Shown here piece after piece: positions 18,339 to 26,822 of a stretch of DNA of 64,000 bases. Position numbers and translations under genes: made by a program. The stretch covers positions 434,001-498,000 of the forward strand of contig OZ238992.1 of assembly GCA_965183885.1 (NCBI GenBank), given 5' to 3'. The DNA comes from UWMA-0277 sp965183885 (GTDB taxonomy: Bacteria > Bacteroidota > Bacteroidia > Flavobacteriales > BACL11). Each line of letters starts with the position of its first letter. Position 1 is the stretch's first letter. Below the pieces are notes generated by a model that worked only from the letters and a program-made list of their open reading frames with translations, ran no database searches and had not been told where the DNA came from.

Positions 18339-20582
18339 TTAAATTGATAATTGTTGCTTGAACCACAATAAAGAAGCTTCTCCCTTCATTCGAGTAATAG
18401 TATCTACTTCTCGTGAGTGTCTCAAAGCATTTCTTAGATTGGCTACGTCATTAAATTCAGCCGTTAATTTCTCTTTATTAATAAATATTCCTTCAAATTT
18501 GTTCCAGTAAGCCTTTGATGTTGCTAAACGTTGTAGTTCTTGTAAGTCAGAAAATTGCATCCAATAACCCGCATCTTCAATATTTGTTTCAACCAAATTA
18601 GGATTACGTTTTCTTTCACGATTAATTTTTTGATTCAACTTTTCATAAATATCACCAGGTAAGTTTTGCTTCAAGGCACTTCTATTAGTTAACTCATAGT
18701 AATCTATTATGATTTCTCTAAACTTTAACTCAAGATTTTCAATATCACTATTTAGCTTCTGAAGATCTTCTGGAAGCTCAATAGTTTCATTAATTACCAT
18801 GTTGTAAATAGCATTAATAATTGTGTTTTTTCTTTCTGAAATAAACTCTTTGTAATCATCAACACTAAAGTTTTCTCTTAATAAAATCTTTACCGCTTTT
18901 TCACTAATTAAATGTGATTTTAAAACCTTAAAAACTTTTTCCTCGTCATTGTTGTCAAACATATTTTTAATGTAGACATTCGGTAGCGAATCTCTAATAA
19001 TTTTTCTGTTTGTATCTCCTGAAAGTGGTGCTCTGTTTAGAATAGTATTAATATCTTTGTCTAATCCCATTTCTTTACCCCAGCTTTTAGGTACGATATG
19101 ATGATCATCTAAATTATCATATTCGGGCAGTTCAAATGTTTCCCAATCCCTTGCTTCATTAATAATAAACAAGTTGAAAATAGCCTTGTAAATTGCAGAA
19201 CCACTTGCTCTTTCTTTATGTAAATCAATATTTTTATAAGTACCTATAAATTCTGATACAGCATCTAACTCTAAGTCATCATTATCAAACCATTTTTTTA
19301 AATCCATAAAATCTTTTGTAGAAGTACTTTCTACAGAACTGGAGTATCTGTTTAAGAAAATTGATGACCAATACCATTTTTTGATTTTGGTATGGATGTC
19401 AACTTTATTTTTTAACTCTGAAGCTTTTACATATTTTTTTATAGCAGACAAACAAGGAATAATAGAAGGGTATGGCAAAAACTTAGCTGTAATAGCGCCA
19501 AATTCTCGCTGATTTTTTAAACTACTTAGGCTTTTATTTATAGCATCTACAGCAGTATCCCATAGAGCCGTAAACTCGATATTGGAATTAATTAACACCA
19601 CTTCCTCATTTTGACCTTCTTTATTTTTTATTTTCTTTTTTTCACCAGGTACTAAGTAATAAAGATATTTCGGGCTGCAGTAATTCTGTTTTAAGATAGA
19701 CATCACCATTAGTATTTGACTCTTGATTTCAAAACCAGGATAACTTAAGTCATCAAGCTCTTTTGAAGCTACTCTGTACATATCCTTTAAATATATATCT
19801 TCTTTACGGGTAATAGAATTTAGCAAATCAAAGGTATCTAAGGGTTTTCCCTTAGAATTGATATGTGTGAAAATATCACACACTTTGTTTAATGGTAATT
19901 CTTTTGCAAGTGAAATATAACTTACTTGATAATTATTTAAAAGATCTGAAAAGATGTTTCTAACTTCAATAGCAGCAGCGGCTGATGCTTCTAATTCTGC
20001 TTTCTTTTCAAAGTTATCTTCTAATTCCGACTTATCGGTCCAGTAATCTCTATATCCCTTAATCCAATCATCAATACCCCAAGAACCTTGTTGCATAATA
20101 CCAAGTGGAAAAATATGATTTTCATATTGAAGTTTAACATCCCCAACTAACTCATCATAATACTTAGTGCGACTATAATAGAAAAAGGCTTCCTCGTAAT
20201 TTTCGTCTAACAGTTCTTTTAATCTGATAAAAAAGTAGATAGGGTTTTTACGGTTTCTGAATTTAATGTCAGGTTGAAAAAAAGCATAATGAAGTGCAGA
20301 TAATCTTTGTTGGCCATCTAATACTATAAACTCTGGATCATCTTCTTTATCGAAGGCATATAATTTGGCACAGCCAAGCTTTTTATAATTTTCCTTGTTA
20401 CCTTCCCAAAGTAGAAGGGTTCCTATATAATAATCCATAAAAATAGACTTCACCAGGTCTCTAACATCCCAAGGCTGCCAATCAAACTCTCGCTGAAAAT
20501 CTGGAATTACAAACCTTCCTTTCCCAATTTCTGTTATAAGTTTTCCAAGATGTATTTTTTCGGGTTTCTGTACGTTTTTCAT
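18339..20582 (-). CDS. DUF262-HNH-HEPN protein inserted in the type I RM operon
   Basis: A 747-residue protein with three recognisable parts. The N-terminal DUF262 (GmrS/ParB-like NTPase) has FVIPDFQREFDWQPWDV and EFIVLDGQQRLSALHYAFF. A central HNH-like nuclease segment near residues 490-530 has DDHHIVPKSW and LNRAPLSGDTNRKI. A C-terminal helical domain contains ANLRNALRHSREVD, an R-x4-H motif typical of HEPN ribonuclease or Swt1-like domains. DUF262-HNH proteins of the GmrSD/type IV class restrict modified phage DNA. The position between hsdS and hsdR, with gaps of 0-10 bases, suggests co-expression and a second-layer defence role, which is inferred. Confidence 0.82.
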   Translation of the reverse strand: MKNVQKPEKIHLGKLITEIGKGRFVIPDFQREFDWQPWDVRDLVKSIFMDYYIGTLLLWEGNKENYKKLGCAKLYAFDKEDDPEFIVLDGQQRLSALHYAFFQPDIKFRNRKNPIYFFIRLKELLDENYEEAFFYYSRTKYYDELVGDVKLQYENHIFPLGIMQQGSWGIDDWIKGYRDYWTDKSELEDNFEKKAELEASAAAAIEVRNIFSDLLNNYQVSYISLAKELPLNKVCDIFTHINSKGKPLDTFDLLNSITRKEDIYLKDMYRVASKELDDLSYPGFEIKSQILMVMSILKQNYCSPKYLYYLVPGEKKKIKNKEGQNEEVVLINSNIEFTALWDTAVDAINKSLSSLKNQREFGAITAKFLPYPSIIPCLSAIKKYVKASELKNKVDIHTKIKKWYWSSIFLNRYSSSVESTSTKDFMDLKKWFDNDDLELDAVSEFIGTYKNIDLHKERASGSAIYKAIFNLFIINEARDWETFELPEYDNLDDHHIVPKSWGKEMGLDKDINTILNRAPLSGDTNRKIIRDSLPNVYIKNMFDNNDEEKVFKVLKSHLISEKAVKILLRENFSVDDYKEFISERKNTIINAIYNMVINETIELPEDLQKLNSDIENLELKFREIIIDYYELTNRSALKQNLPGDIYEKLNQKINRERKRNPNLVETNIEDAGYWMQFSDLQELQRLATSKAYWNKFEGIFINKEKLTAEFNDVANLRNALRHSREVDTITRMKGEASLLWFKQQLSI

Positions 20583-21857
20583 TTATGCATTTTTTGTATT
20601 ATTTACTCTAACCTGACCACTCATGAGTTTTGGTAATAGGGTGTCTCTTGTTTTTGTGAGGGATTGAACCTGGGAGTTATTGGTTTGAATCTTATTAAAA
20701 ATCGCCTGAACATTATTATTAAAATCAAGTATTGAGTCTTCATTTTTTGGAATAAACAAATCAAAATCTTCTAATAGGGCATTTAGGTTTAAGTTTTTTA
20801 TGCCAGTCGTTCCATTTTCCCAATTAAAAAACACCTTTCTTGTGTATAAGTAATCAAATAGAGAATGTAAAAAGTATGAATATTCAATTTTTAAAGGTCT
20901 AATTATCCTACAAAAATTAACACAAGTCATTGGATGTTTGGCACTGCTTAAAATCTTTTCATTTATATACATTGCTCTACCAGTTGATTGATTTTCAGTT
21001 CCTCCACTAATTTCAACAACAATATCTCCATTTTCAAGTTTACATCTCTCAAGTTTTGAGGCTTTTAAAAACCTAATTGGAGCTTTTTTTGGTGTTCCCA
21101 TTTTCATATCAGGTAGATCTGTTCCTCTTAAACAAATAGTTTCTTCCGTATAATCTCCTTCAATTGTTTCTTTGCCATAATCTCCTCCAATTGAAGACTT
21201 AACAAACTCGTTAACTTTCGTTACTCTCCAACCTTCAGGTAATTCATCTCCAATTTGATATTTCCCAAACCACTCTTTAAAAATGGTTTTAGCTATGGTT
21301 TCTAAGGTCTTATTTTGGGCTTGTAAAAGCTCAATTTTATCATCAAAAGCGGTTAAGACATTTGCTATTGCTTTTTGTTCTGCAAGGGGTGGTAGAATAA
21401 TATTAACCCGACTAAATTCAGTTCTTTTTATACCTTGAACAGTACTTCCGCTGGCTCTTGATTTTAGTTCGTATTGACCAATTCTTGACATCAGATAGAA
21501 CATTAAATAGTCATTATCTAATAAATTACTTTTTCCCCTTAGAGTAAGAAGTCTTTGAGCTACTGTTATATTTTCTCTATCTAATTTTGCTATACAACCT
21601 AATGGTGCTTCAGTTGTCATTAGAATATCTCCTTTTTTTGGAAATCCTCTAACCATGAAATTTTTGTATGTTTCTGGTGATATATAATAAGCTTGATTAT
21701 AGTCAATATATCCCATTTTTACACTTTTTGCACTAAGTGCTAAAATTCCAGTTTTAGATTTTTTAGGTGTTTTCCCTCTATAGTCAATTAATGAACTTAG
21801 ACAAGATTCTAAATTTGTGACTTTCCAACCTTCTGGTATGTTATTGTCTAAACCCAT
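20583..21857 (-). CDS. hsdS: Type I restriction enzyme, S (specificity) subunit
   Basis: A 424-residue HsdS with two target-recognition domains. TRD1 runs from the start to about residue 150 and TRD2 from about 205 to 375; each is followed by a conserved helical spacer (PPLAEQKAIANVLTAFDDKIE; later VQAIFNKIQTNNSQVQSL) and the family ending TLLPKLMSGQVRV. It sets the bipartite DNA target for methylation and restriction. Only one hsdS and no inverted partial copy are present, so phase variation by inversion is not suggested here. Confidence 0.95.
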   Translation of the reverse strand: MGLDNNIPEGWKVTNLESCLSSLIDYRGKTPKKSKTGILALSAKSVKMGYIDYNQAYYISPETYKNFMVRGFPKKGDILMTTEAPLGCIAKLDRENITVAQRLLTLRGKSNLLDNDYLMFYLMSRIGQYELKSRASGSTVQGIKRTEFSRVNIILPPLAEQKAIANVLTAFDDKIELLQAQNKTLETIAKTIFKEWFGKYQIGDELPEGWRVTKVNEFVKSSIGGDYGKETIEGDYTEETICLRGTDLPDMKMGTPKKAPIRFLKASKLERCKLENGDIVVEISGGTENQSTGRAMYINEKILSSAKHPMTCVNFCRIIRPLKIEYSYFLHSLFDYLYTRKVFFNWENGTTGIKNLNLNALLEDFDLFIPKNEDSILDFNNNVQAIFNKIQTNNSQVQSLTKTRDTLLPKLMSGQVRVNNTKNA

Positions 21858-21859
21858 AC

Positions 21860-23368
21860 TTAAAAATTCACACCAATATTAGAAAGTTGGTCCTTAATTT
21901 CTTGGTTTAGCTGCTCTTCCTTTTCCATCTGCTCTTTAAGAGTTGCTGACAAATCAGCCATCTTGTCTTCAAAAGGAATACCATCATCCTGTTCATCAGG
22001 AATGCCAACATAACGCCCTGGAGTTAGTATATGTTTATGTTTTTGAATCTCTTCAATAGTAGCACTTTTACAGTAGCCTTTTATATCCTCATAATCACCA
22101 CCTTTTCTCCAGTTATGATATGTATTCGTAATGGTGTCTATATCTTCATCAGCAAGGTCTCTATGAACTCTATCTTTCATATAACCCATTTCTGAGGCAT
22201 CAATAAATAATACTTCTTTACTGTGGTTGGCTTTTTCTCTTCTTAGATACCATATACAAGCTGGAATACCTGTGTTGTAGAATAGTTGTTTTGGAAGTGC
22301 TACAATACACTCTACCAAATCTTCTTCAACCATTCTTTGTCTTAAATCTCCTTCACCAGAATTATTAGAACTTAAAGAACCATTGGCTAATACTGTAGCC
22401 ATTACTCCCTTAGGTGCTAAGTGATACAACATATGCATCATCCATCCATAGTTGGCATTTCCATTAGGAGGTACACCTAATTTCCAACGGGCATCATCCT
22501 GTAATATATCTATACCCCAATCCTTTTGGTTAAAGGGTGGGTTGGCTAATATAAAATCCGCTTTTAAGTCTGGGTGTGAATCTTTTAAGAAAGATCCTTC
22601 TGTGTTCCAAGACACAAACTGTGAGTTAATATTACGAATGGCTAAGTTCATCTTAGATAGCTTCCAAGTAGTTTGGTTGCTCTCTTGTCCGTATACAGTA
22701 ATGTCACTAATATTTCCCTGGTGTTCTGTCACAAACTTCTCACTCATGACAAACATACCACCAGAACCACAAGCAGGGTCATACACCCTTCCTTTATATG
22801 GTTCTATCATTTCTACCATTAGCTTTACAATAGCCTTAGGCGTATAGAACTGTCCTCCCTTTTTACCTTCTGCATTGGCAAACTCTCCTAAGAAATATTC
22901 ATACACTCTACCAAACAGATCTTTTGATTTCTCATTCTCAGCTTGTAACTCAGTGTTAGAAATTAAATCGATCAGTTGACCTAAGGAGGCTTTATCTAAA
23001 TTGGCTTTACCGTATACCTTAGGCAGTACATTTTTAAGTTCCTTGTTTTCTTTTTCTATGGCTTCCATAGATTCATCAATCGTCTCTCCAATTGAGGGAA
23101 GCTTAGCATTATTATGGATGTGTGACCAACGAGCTGTCGCAGGAACAAAGAATACGTTCTCTGCTAAGTACTCGTCTCTATCTTCAGGATCAGAGTACTC
23201 ATCAGCTTCTAATTTTTCATAAAGTTCATTAAAGGTTTCGGAGATGTATTTGATAAATACCAAGCCCAGCACTACATACTTGTACTCTGCTGCATCTATG
23301 TTTTTACGTAGCTTGTCTGCTGCCTTGAACAGTTGTTGTTCGAAGGTGGATTTTTTAGTTTCTGACAT
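21860..23368 (-). CDS. hsdM: Type I restriction enzyme, M (N6-adenine methyltransferase) subunit
   Basis: A 502-residue HsdM. An N-terminal helical HsdM_N domain (FEQQLFKAADKLRKNIDAAEY) precedes the N6-adenine methyltransferase core with SAM-binding motif DPACGSGGMFVMSE and catalytic ILANPPFNQKDWG. Further on are NYGWMMHMLYHLAPKG and LPKQLFYNTGIPACIWYL. It methylates the adenine in the HsdS-defined target. It starts 3 bases after the XRE regulator stop, so regulator and methylase are coupled. Confidence 0.97.
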   Translation of the reverse strand: MSETKKSTFEQQLFKAADKLRKNIDAAEYKYVVLGLVFIKYISETFNELYEKLEADEYSDPEDRDEYLAENVFFVPATARWSHIHNNAKLPSIGETIDESMEAIEKENKELKNVLPKVYGKANLDKASLGQLIDLISNTELQAENEKSKDLFGRVYEYFLGEFANAEGKKGGQFYTPKAIVKLMVEMIEPYKGRVYDPACGSGGMFVMSEKFVTEHQGNISDITVYGQESNQTTWKLSKMNLAIRNINSQFVSWNTEGSFLKDSHPDLKADFILANPPFNQKDWGIDILQDDARWKLGVPPNGNANYGWMMHMLYHLAPKGVMATVLANGSLSSNNSGEGDLRQRMVEEDLVECIVALPKQLFYNTGIPACIWYLRREKANHSKEVLFIDASEMGYMKDRVHRDLADEDIDTITNTYHNWRKGGDYEDIKGYCKSATIEEIQKHKHILTPGRYVGIPDEQDDGIPFEDKMADLSATLKEQMEKEEQLNQEIKDQLSNIGVNF

Positions 23369-23370
23369 TT

Positions 23371-23553
23371 TTATGCTATTAAGTCTTTTAAATTAACATC
23401 TAATATTTTTGCAATTTGATCTAATACCTCAAGTCTTGGTTGTTGACGGTTTTGCACATAACTGTTCACTGTATTGAAACTTTTACCAAGTTTCTCTGCT
23501 AACCAGATTTGTTTTATTCCTTTTTCTTCTAAGACCTCTTTAATTCGGTTCAT
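23371..23553 (-). CDS. XRE-family regulator (controller-like) of the RM operon
   Basis: A helix-turn-helix protein of about 60 residues: MNRIKEVLEEKGIKQIWLAEKLGKSFNTVNSYVQNRQQPRLEVL is a complete HTH_3 (only key parts quoted: GIKQIWLAEKLG, NTVNSYVQNRQQPR). I take the Met at 23553. The longer frame begins within the operator and the -7 element described next. It heads the operon ahead of hsdM, like C proteins that delay restriction on entry into a new host. Autoregulation is inferred from the overlapping operator. Confidence 0.82.
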   Translation of the reverse strand: MNRIKEVLEEKGIKQIWLAEKLGKSFNTVNSYVQNRQQPRLEVLDQIAKILDVNLKDLIA

Positions 23554-23560
23554 TATTTTG

Positions 23561-23605
23561 AATTTGATTAAAATCAAATTTAGTATTTTTGTGATTAATA
23601 CACAA
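23561..23605 (-). promoter_or_regulatory. Promoter and operator of the RM operon
   Basis: On the minus strand, TTG (23603-23605) and TAAATTTG (23575-23582) are 20 bases apart, fitting a Bacteroidota promoter. A perfect inverted repeat AATTTGATT-AA-AATCAAATT at 23561-23580 overlaps the -7 element and ends 7 bases before the regulator start codon. This geometry predicts repression by the XRE protein itself. Confidence 0.65.
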
Positions 23606-23951
23606 TTTTTTATTGTATTTATATCAATATGGGGTTTATGTATGATCTCAAAGGACCATACCGACTTTGTACCTTGTAGTGCAGATTTAGACTACACGGA
23701 ATGTTAACCACATTTAAAAACCAAGGAATCATCAATCCACTTCCTTCAAAATTAGAGGAAGTTTACGGACGTTTCTTACTAACTAATAAATAGTCCGTCA
23801 AAAGAGGGAATTGTGTTGCAACTTTGATTAATAGGGTGAGGGGAAATCAAAATCATATTAGTTCAACTTTTCATAATAAGACTCATTATATGATGAGTGT
23901 CTATTAAATCTTTTGGAGTAAAACTGATGTTCGATATTTCGAATGAGTTAT

Positions 23952-23989
23952 CTACTACATAAGAAAGGCCCTTTTAAGGGTCTTTTTTT
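23952..23989 (+). repeat. Internal att-like site with terminator
   Basis: CTACTACA followed by TAAGA mirrors the sequence just past the tRNA acceptor in attL (8708-8715, then CAAGA) and attR (59013-59020, then AAAAAGA). As at both of those sites, a rho-independent terminator follows at once (AAGGCCCTT/AAGGGTCTT plus T run, 23964-23989). The homology is short; the combination of position and layout is what supports it. Confidence 0.45.
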
Positions 23990-24006
23990 ATGCTCAAAAA
24001 TTAGAC

Positions 24007-24030
24007 AGGTAGAACATAGGTAGAACAAAT
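24007..24030 (+). repeat. Integrase arm-type direct repeats, left copy
   Basis: AGGTAGAACA occurs twice with an 11-base period (24007-24016, 24018-24027). The 24-base block is identical to 58847-58870 beside the tyrosine integrase gene, and GGCGTTTT follows in both places. Tandem repeats of this kind near both ends of an element are typical arm sites. Confidence 0.7.
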
Positions 24031-24245
24031 AGGCGTTTTACTTCAAGATTATTTTGTTAGTGAAAATCACCCATGAAAGTAAAATTGGCATTAATACCAA
24101 AAATAAATAATCTATACACTTGGTTGTTTTCTTACTGCTTATGGCAATAATAGGACTAGCATTATCGCTTAAGTTTAAATAAGAGAAAACCATTACCTTG
24201 CATCCAAAAGCTAATTAACTTAAAATAATCTTTTATAAATCAAAC

Positions 24246-25499
24246 TCACCAACCCCCTACTTCAAGCATATCAGAAAACTTAGTAGAATAGCAAGGAGAC
24301 AACTTTTCTTGCTTCAATTTCCATTTCCGACCTGAACCTTGAACTGCAAGTTTTACCTTATCTCTTCCCATTGTAGCATTTAATTTATCTACTGCTTTAT
24401 TGATTGATTTTCGTTTGTCCCTATCTAATGTATCAAACAGGCTTAATTGCACTTGTTCTTGATGCACAATCTTTCCAACTATAACACCTGCTTTTTTATA
24501 TATGCAATCACCTCTATACATACTTTCTAAACCTTTAATTGCAGCCTTTACTATTTCCATACTATCATTAGTAGGAACATCCAACTGAATTACTTTATAA
24601 GGATTGTACTGTTTCGCTTGTGGCTTAAAAGGATTTGTATTGATAAAAACGGAAATAGAAGTACAACAACTTTTCTCCTCCCTTAACTTCCTTGCACAAG
24701 TATTGGCGTATGAACTAATTGCTTCTTTTAGTTTTGAAAGTTCTTTCACCTCAGTACCAAAGGAACGAGCCGTACAGATATTCTTTTTTCTATTTCTTTT
24801 TAATTCTAAAGGATAACAAACCTCACCAAAAAGTTCCTTTTGTAATCTTACTCCATTCACTGACATATTCCTTCTTATCCAGTCGCTATCACATTCCCTA
24901 AACTGTAAAGCTGAATGAATACCTGCTTCTTTTAATCGTTTGGCATTTTTTCTGCCAACACCCCACAAATCCTCCACAGGAAACACATTTAAAGCCCTTC
25001 TAATCAAATCCGCATCATCAAACATAAAAACACCTGACTTAGTATGTTTCTTGGCGATATGACTTGCTACTTTAGATAGCACCTTTGTAGGCGCAATTCC
25101 TACCGATACAGGTATGCCTGTCCATTGCTTTACTTTCTTCCTTAATGCAATGCCTCTTTCCTTAGTGGCATAATCACTAAAATCCAAAAATGCCTCATCA
25201 ACAGAATAGACCTCCATCTGATTGACTTCACTTCTTAATACATTCATTACTCTTTTGGAAAAATCGCCATAGAGAGCAAAATTGGTAGAAAAAAAATTGA
25301 TATTATATTTCTCAATTATGTTTTTTATTTTAAAAGCAGGTTCACCCATCTTTATCCCCAACGCTTTGGATTCATTACTTCTTGCAATTACACAGCCATC
25401 ATTATTAGATAACACAATAACAGGTTTTTTCTCAATCTTAGGATTGAACACTCTCTCACAGGAAGCATAAAAATTATTACAATCAACTAAGGCAAACAT
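24246..25499 (-). CDS. umuC: Error-prone DNA polymerase V subunit UmuC
   Basis: A 417-residue Y-family polymerase. Catalytic motifs are MFALVDCNNFYASCERVF, then YSVDEAFLDFSDY with the paired acidic residues, IPVSVGIAPTKVLSKVAS, and the HhH segment LWGVGRKNAKRLKEAGI. The C-terminal little-finger region follows (CTARSFGTEVKELSKLKEAI). It performs translesion synthesis with activated UmuD. It starts 2 bases after the umuD stop. Plasmids and integrated elements often carry umuDC, in keeping with its place at the edge of element B. Confidence 0.95.
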   Translation of the reverse strand: MFALVDCNNFYASCERVFNPKIEKKPVIVLSNNDGCVIARSNESKALGIKMGEPAFKIKNIIEKYNINFFSTNFALYGDFSKRVMNVLRSEVNQMEVYSVDEAFLDFSDYATKERGIALRKKVKQWTGIPVSVGIAPTKVLSKVASHIAKKHTKSGVFMFDDADLIRRALNVFPVEDLWGVGRKNAKRLKEAGIHSALQFRECDSDWIRRNMSVNGVRLQKELFGEVCYPLELKRNRKKNICTARSFGTEVKELSKLKEAISSYANTCARKLREEKSCCTSISVFINTNPFKPQAKQYNPYKVIQLDVPTNDSMEIVKAAIKGLESMYRGDCIYKKAGVIVGKIVHQEQVQLSLFDTLDRDKRKSINKAVDKLNATMGRDKVKLAVQGSGRKWKLKQEKLSPCYSTKFSDMLEVGGW

Positions 25500-25500
25500 A

Positions 25501-25953
25501 TTAAAGTGCTTTATGAATGATATAGGTTACCACTCCCCAAACTTGGAAATCCATTTCTTCAGTTATCTTTATTGGAGGGAAATTCTCATTCTCTGGCATT
25601 AAGTAAAGTTCTTTCTCACTTACATTTACTCGCTTAACCGTAAACTCTCCATCAATCACTGCTAACACTATACTTCTATTCTTTGGTGTAAGAGACTTAT
25701 CTACCAACATAATATCTCCACTTTGAATACCTGCATCCTTCATACTCTCACCAACTGCACGAACACAGAAAGTAGCAGAAGGATTTTGAATCAAATGGTC
25801 TTGCAAGTTTAAATCCAAATCCATATAATCTTCAGCTGGAGAAGGAAATCCTGCTTGCACACTATCAGCAAACATTGGAATATTTGAAAGAGTGCTTTCC
25901 TCTACAGCATAGATGTCCAATACATCAGTTCGTTTAATGTGTTTTAGCTTCAT
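25501..25953 (-). CDS. umuD: UmuD, LexA-like S24 self-cleaving protein
   Basis: A 150-residue S24 peptidase-like protein. The cleavage-site region reads VQAGFPSPAEDYMDLDL (Ala-Gly bond), the catalytic Ser is in VRAVGESMKDAGIQSGD, and the Lys is in NRSIVLAVIDGEFTVKRV. Cleavage after RecA activation gives UmuD', which joins UmuC. The gene lies directly upstream of umuC. The leader holds AGTTTT/AAAACT half-sites near 25967 that could be a LexA-type operator, but that is weak. Confidence 0.92.
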   Translation of the reverse strand: MKLKHIKRTDVLDIYAVEESTLSNIPMFADSVQAGFPSPAEDYMDLDLNLQDHLIQNPSATFCVRAVGESMKDAGIQSGDIMLVDKSLTPKNRSIVLAVIDGEFTVKRVNVSEKELYLMPENENFPPIKITEEMDFQVWGVVTYIIHKAL

Positions 25954-26236
25954 TTAAGAATAGTTTTTTGAAGTCATAAAACTACTAAAAATGCAGTTCT
26001 AAAAACTAGCTGTTGAAAAGTAAAAAAAGTATTTTTTAAAATAACTTTTATACTAGAGATTCACTTAGAAAAATTAAATTTTCTTTTTATAAGTTCATCT
26101 TAAAATATGGCCATGCAACCCAGGGAGCCTGCAAAAACCCTCAAATACCTTTACAAATCTGTATATACCTTTAATAAAGGTTGAATGCCCGAAAAAACTT
26201 TTAAATATGCTCAGAAAACTTTAAAAAATATTGTTT

Positions 26237-26471
26237 TTACTGCAATATTAATTTTGTGTTATATATTCCGTTTTCTGTTTCTATTACGAATAAATAAATT
26301 CCTTTTGAATTACCACTTAAATCAATTTCGTTTCATAATTCCCAATATGATTTTCATTAAGAACTGAGCTAATTTCCTCACCTATCATATTGTAAACTCT
26401 AATTGCAATATCTTGAAGCTCTGCAACACTAAACTCAACATTAAACAGTCCACTTTGGTTTGACGGATTAC
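26237..26471 (-). pseudogene. Fragment of a T9SS type A sorting domain with a one-base frameshift
   Basis: On the minus strand the frame from 26470 reads NPSNQSGLFNVEFSVAELQ, AIRVYNMIGEEISS and GNYETK. It then needs one extra base to continue as DLSGNSKGIYLFVIETENG and NTKLILQ-stop at 26237. This is a complete C-terminal sorting domain with no passenger protein upstream. The first 31 bases are identical to the left end of the IS3-family element in this window, so the fragment begins exactly at an IS-end sequence. Confidence 0.75.
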
Positions 26472-26472
26472 A
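26442..26472 (-). repeat. Sequence identical to the left end of the IS (relic or source)
   Basis: The 31 bases match the outer end of the IS at 33905 and 53537, starting TGTAATCCGTCAAACC and running through AAAGTGGACTGTTTA. Past them the sequence is sorting-domain code, not IS. A near-palindrome GAACTACGAACGTAGTTC follows at 26476-26493. Confidence 0.8.
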
Positions 26473-26822
26473 AAGAACTACGAACGTAGTTCAGATGAAT
26501 AAATAGGGGGAAAATTGTCGGGGTAGCAGGTATTTTGAAACCCGTATAACTCACTAGGGTTCAATACTTTTGTATGATAATTAAGTGTATTTAGTTGTGT
26601 ATATTTCATTGAAATTATTGCTTAAAATAACTATTATTTTTGGGGATAATTACCTCCTAAAACAACTTAAGCTAAACTACAAAAAAAACATAATAAACCA
26701 AATTTTAGATTTAGATTATTACAAGTTTCATTACCCATTCATAAAACTGAAAGGATAGTTTATCATAAATAAGAAAAACTATTTACTAACTTTGAACAGA
26801 ATTATTCCACTTAATATTTAAG
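26473..26822. other. Gene-free region with att-like and IS-end-like sequences upstream of sir2
   Basis: No gene seen. GTCGGGGTAGCAGG at 26517-26530 is nearly repeated at 53779 inside a tRNA-3'-end-like sequence. From about 26774 to 26811 the sequence closely matches the right-end interior of the IS (ACTATTTACTAACTTT, then ATTATTCCACTT). It includes TAACTTTG at 26787-26794, a good -7 element for sir2. Confidence 0.5.

Larger units (their letters stand above)
23606..24245. other. Gene-free junction region between elements A and B
   Basis: No convincing gene. It holds, in order: a stem-loop CTTCCT/AGGAAG near 23741, similar to one near 13577; an att-like CTACTACATAAGA at 23952; a terminator; and paired integrase arm-type repeats at 24007-24027. 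The layout is that of an internal attachment junction, but the tRNA homology here is short. Confidence 0.5.

Noticed and set aside
20583..21857. Phase-variable hsdS by recombinase-driven inversion
   Set aside because: There is only one hsdS and no inverted partial copy near the short tyrosine recombinase.
26185..26367. Frame of 60 codons on the plus strand
   Set aside because: It is antisense to the T9SS sorting-domain fragment and has no family features.
26476..26493. GAACTACGAACGTAGTTC as an origin or REP element
   Set aside because: It occurs once in the window next to a junction; without other copies no role can be supported.
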